Positions 62,562-64,000 of a DNA stretch of 64,000 nt are shown one piece after another. The notes beneath the pieces are model-generated. The model had not been told where the DNA came from and did not search any database. It saw only the letters and a list, made by a program, of their open reading frames with translations. The stretch's first letter is position 1. Every line of letters begins with the position of its first letter. The stretch is from Pelagicoccus mobilis (GTDB lineage: Bacteria > Verrucomicrobiota > Verrucomicrobiia > Opitutales > Opitutaceae), in the NCBI RefSeq assembly GCF_016595505.1, contig NZ_JAENIL010000036.1, forward strand, positions 1 through 64,000, given 5' to 3'. Position numbers and translations under genes: made by a program.

Positions 62562-63392
62562 CTAAACTGGCTGTTCTTCGCCAATCAACTGCTGGGCAAC
62601 TTTCACCCAGCCTTTAGGGCCAACTCCATTGACCTTCTCGATCCGACGTCCCGATAGTCCGGCCCACGAACCGTTGGGACGCTTAACGAGATGAGGCCAA
62701 TCTACGTTCTCCAGGAGCTCCTGGTCGTTCTCGCTATCGCCCAATCCGAATGAAATAAGCGTATCACTCGATTGAGCTCTCCACAGTTCGCCAAAGACGC
62801 GAATGGCCGCCCCCTTATCCGCCGAACTGTCGATAACAGTTCTGAAACGACCTCCAGGCAGAGCCTTCAAGCCTTCGTATTCAAACGCAGAGTCGAGGCT
62901 TTCCCAAACGTCCTCGGGAAGCTTAGCAGAAAGAGTTTCGCTATACTCACGCTCCTGAGCTCTCCGTGCAGATATAATGTCGAGCCCGGTGATGCTCGCC
63001 ACGTCCTCCGTCATCATCGTGCTAAATCCACGCAAGGATTCGCCAAACTTGGATTCCACCCGATTTAGCCTTTGCCTGATCTCTGCAGCGGGCTTGCCGA
63101 GCTCCACCCGTTGCCAGCCATCCACGATCCGCATGGGAGCGATCGATTCATCCCAAAAGCCCGGAGGCGCGACAATCGCGCTTCCGTTCTCCACGATGCA
63201 GGGCATTTCGATCCCCAGCTCCTGCTGCAGGACCCTCTGCTCGCCGAAAGTCTTCGATGAGCAGAACACCACGAGATGGCCAAGTTCGATTAAGCGTTGC
63301 ACATAAGGGCGAGCAAGTTCGCTGGAGTAGTCGTTGAAATCAATCAACGTTCCGTCCAAGTCTGTGAAAATTGCAGTTTTTCTAGATTCCAT
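62562..63392 (-). CDS. mpgP: Mannosyl-3-phosphoglycerate phosphatase
   Basis: A 276-residue HAD-IIB phosphatase. The motif I pair is Asp10 and Asp12 in FTDLDGTLID, a VFCSSKTFGEQ motif II region follows, FSTMMTEDVASITGLDIISA is typical of mannosyl-3-phosphoglycerate phosphatases, and motif IV is FGLGDSENDQELL. It removes the phosphate from mannosyl-3-phosphoglycerate to give mannosylglycerate, a compatible solute. It is 35 bases downstream of the gene for the synthase that makes its substrate. Glucosyl-3-phosphoglycerate would be an alternative substrate. Confidence 0.88.
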   Translation of the reverse strand: MESRKTAIFTDLDGTLIDFNDYSSELARPYVQRLIELGHLVVFCSSKTFGEQRVLQQELGIEMPCIVENGSAIVAPPGFWDESIAPMRIVDGWQRVELGKPAAEIRQRLNRVESKFGESLRGFSTMMTEDVASITGLDIISARRAQEREYSETLSAKLPEDVWESLDSAFEYEGLKALPGGRFRTVIDSSADKGAAIRVFGELWRAQSSDTLISFGLGDSENDQELLENVDWPHLVKRPNGSWAGLSGRRIEKVNGVGPKGWVKVAQQLIGEEQPV

Positions 63393-63427
63393 GAGTTGGG
63401 GTACCTGAGTAGGGAGTGACGGACTGG

Positions 63428-64000
63428 TTAAACCAATGAAAGAGCTTCGGTTTCGCTGTCAAAGGCAGCTTCGCAATGCTCCAAGAAAGTATCCAAGTTG
63501 AGATTACTCAAATTGCTATACACCTTTACGGGAGCAACGCCCTCAGGCTGGTCCAACTTCATTCGCATGGCGCGCTCTTCAGCGATCTCTCGCTTCAGAA
63601 GCTCCGGACATAGCGGAGAATTATAGATCACCGACAAGGACGCATCGATCATGTCCTCGACATGCTCCTCGCCTTTCGATTCGTGAAGATGAGGATTACG
63701 CGACTCCAGCTGGCAGATAGTAACCTTCTCGCGCGGATTCACTCCCTCCTTCGGCTCCATTATGCCACCCCAACTTTCTAGAATATTCACGTAGTGATGC
63801 GTCTCTACCGCATACCCAGCGGCGTATTCGATATTCAAAGCAAGATCGACAGTCAGAGCGTGCTCGCCCGCATTACCCGTTTTCACGACCTCCGTTTCGT
63901 ATCCGCTAAAGTGCGACAAGAGTAAGTTAAGAGTACGATTAGAGTGTACAGAACTCCGCCCCCATTTTGCGAAGAAGAGAGCATTCTCCATCACCTTAGG
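63428..64000 (-). CDS. mpgS: Mannosyl-3-phosphoglycerate synthase, C-terminal part (5' end outside the window)
   Basis: 190 codons of an open frame that reaches the right edge of the window without a stop, so the start lies beyond 64000. The segment GEHALTVDLALNIEYAAGYA, then VETHHYVNILE, and CQLESRNPHLHESKGEEHVE, are characteristic of the GT55 synthases. An internal GTG/ATG near 63990 should not be taken as the start, since family members have more than 200 residues before this point. It transfers mannose from GDP-mannose to 3-phosphoglycerate and is paired with the phosphatase gene downstream. This two-step route is a salt- or heat-protection pathway. Confidence 0.85.
   Translation of the reverse strand, partial: PKVMENALFFAKWGRSSVHSNRTLNLLLSHFSGYETEVVKTGNAGEHALTVDLALNIEYAAGYAVETHHYVNILESWGGIMEPKEGVNPREKVTICQLESRNPHLHESKGEEHVEDMIDASLSVIYNSPLCPELLKREIAEERAMRMKLDQPEGVAPVKVYSNLSNLNLDTFLEHCEAAFDSETEALSLV

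Noticed and set aside
1-64000. Prophage, transposon, integron or CRISPR locus
   Set aside because: No transposase, integrase, phage structural gene, cas gene or regularly spaced repeat array was seen anywhere in the window.

Overview
The window looks like a chromosomal segment of a marine or halotolerant Gram-negative bacterium of the Verrucomicrobiota, probably class Opitutia (a Pelagicoccus- or Coraliomargarita-like lineage). This is inferred from the protein content: outer-membrane efflux and porin genes, a planctomycete/verrucomicrobial-type cytochrome c domain, many secreted glycoside hydrolase-like proteins, a GH52 beta-xylosidase, a LOG-family fusion protein, and a mannosylglycerate (salt-stress solute) gene pair. 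No rRNA, tRNA, CRISPR array, transposase, integrase or prophage gene is visible. The segment looks like ordinary, stable chromosome with several accessory metabolic islands.

Layout. 0.1-2.1 kb (minus): an ECF sigma factor, a membrane anti-sigma-like protein and a PDZ protein. 2.3-5.7 kb: three secreted proteins, one of them a large glycoside hydrolase-like enzyme. 5.7-7.3 kb (minus): a lemA/DUF3137 pair. 7.3-7.9 kb: a gene-free stretch with an orphan intrinsic terminator, strong hairpins and a sigma-54-like promoter. 7.9-15.7 kb: a six-gene co-directional island (Tat-type intradiol dioxygenase, ankyrin/cyclase-like/cytochrome c fusion, duplicated secreted protein, Tat-type FAD oxidase, MFS carrier, SDR dehydrogenase). 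It reads as an oxidative catabolic module whose first steps are outside the cytoplasm. 15.9-20.1 kb (minus): a TonB-C-like secreted protein and a propeller-type sensor kinase.

20.3-23.6 kb: peroxide defence, with an OxyR-like regulator divergent from ahpC and ahpF. 23.8-25.4 kb: a DGPF protein and an ECF42-type sigma factor with coupled translation. 26.5-28.8 kb: a GH20-like hexosaminidase next to a DUF5009 membrane acyltransferase-like protein. 28.9-35.3 kb: a TetR regulator followed by a complete tripartite RND efflux operon. 35.4-44.1 kb: pentose use, with a GH52 beta-xylosidase, an aldo/keto reductase, and three genes that together match the lower Weimberg pathway (xylonate dehydratase, 2-keto-3-deoxy-pentonate dehydratase, 2-oxoglutarate semialdehyde dehydrogenase), which would convert xylonate to 2-oxoglutarate.

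44.1-51.4 kb: mixed genes (zinc-ribbon membrane protein, Dabb protein, NnrS, CvfB-like RNA-binding protein, SDR plus DoxX pair, TorF-type porin). 51.6-61.0 kb: housekeeping genes (a long purA variant, a panE-like reductase, a lipid kinase, a GT4 glycosyltransferase, an FKBP isomerase, a LOG-domain fusion, purD). 61.2-64.0 kb: a lipoprotein with a caspase-like fold that seems to have lost its catalytic residues, then mannosyl-3-phosphoglycerate phosphatase and the 3' part of its synthase, which runs off the right edge.

The most promising material for something undescribed is the 7.3-15.7 kb island with its upstream RNA and promoter signals, the pseudo-caspase lipoprotein at 61.2 kb, the LOG fusion at 57.8 kb, and a small hairpin family with a CTCCRT loop placed just after stop codons.
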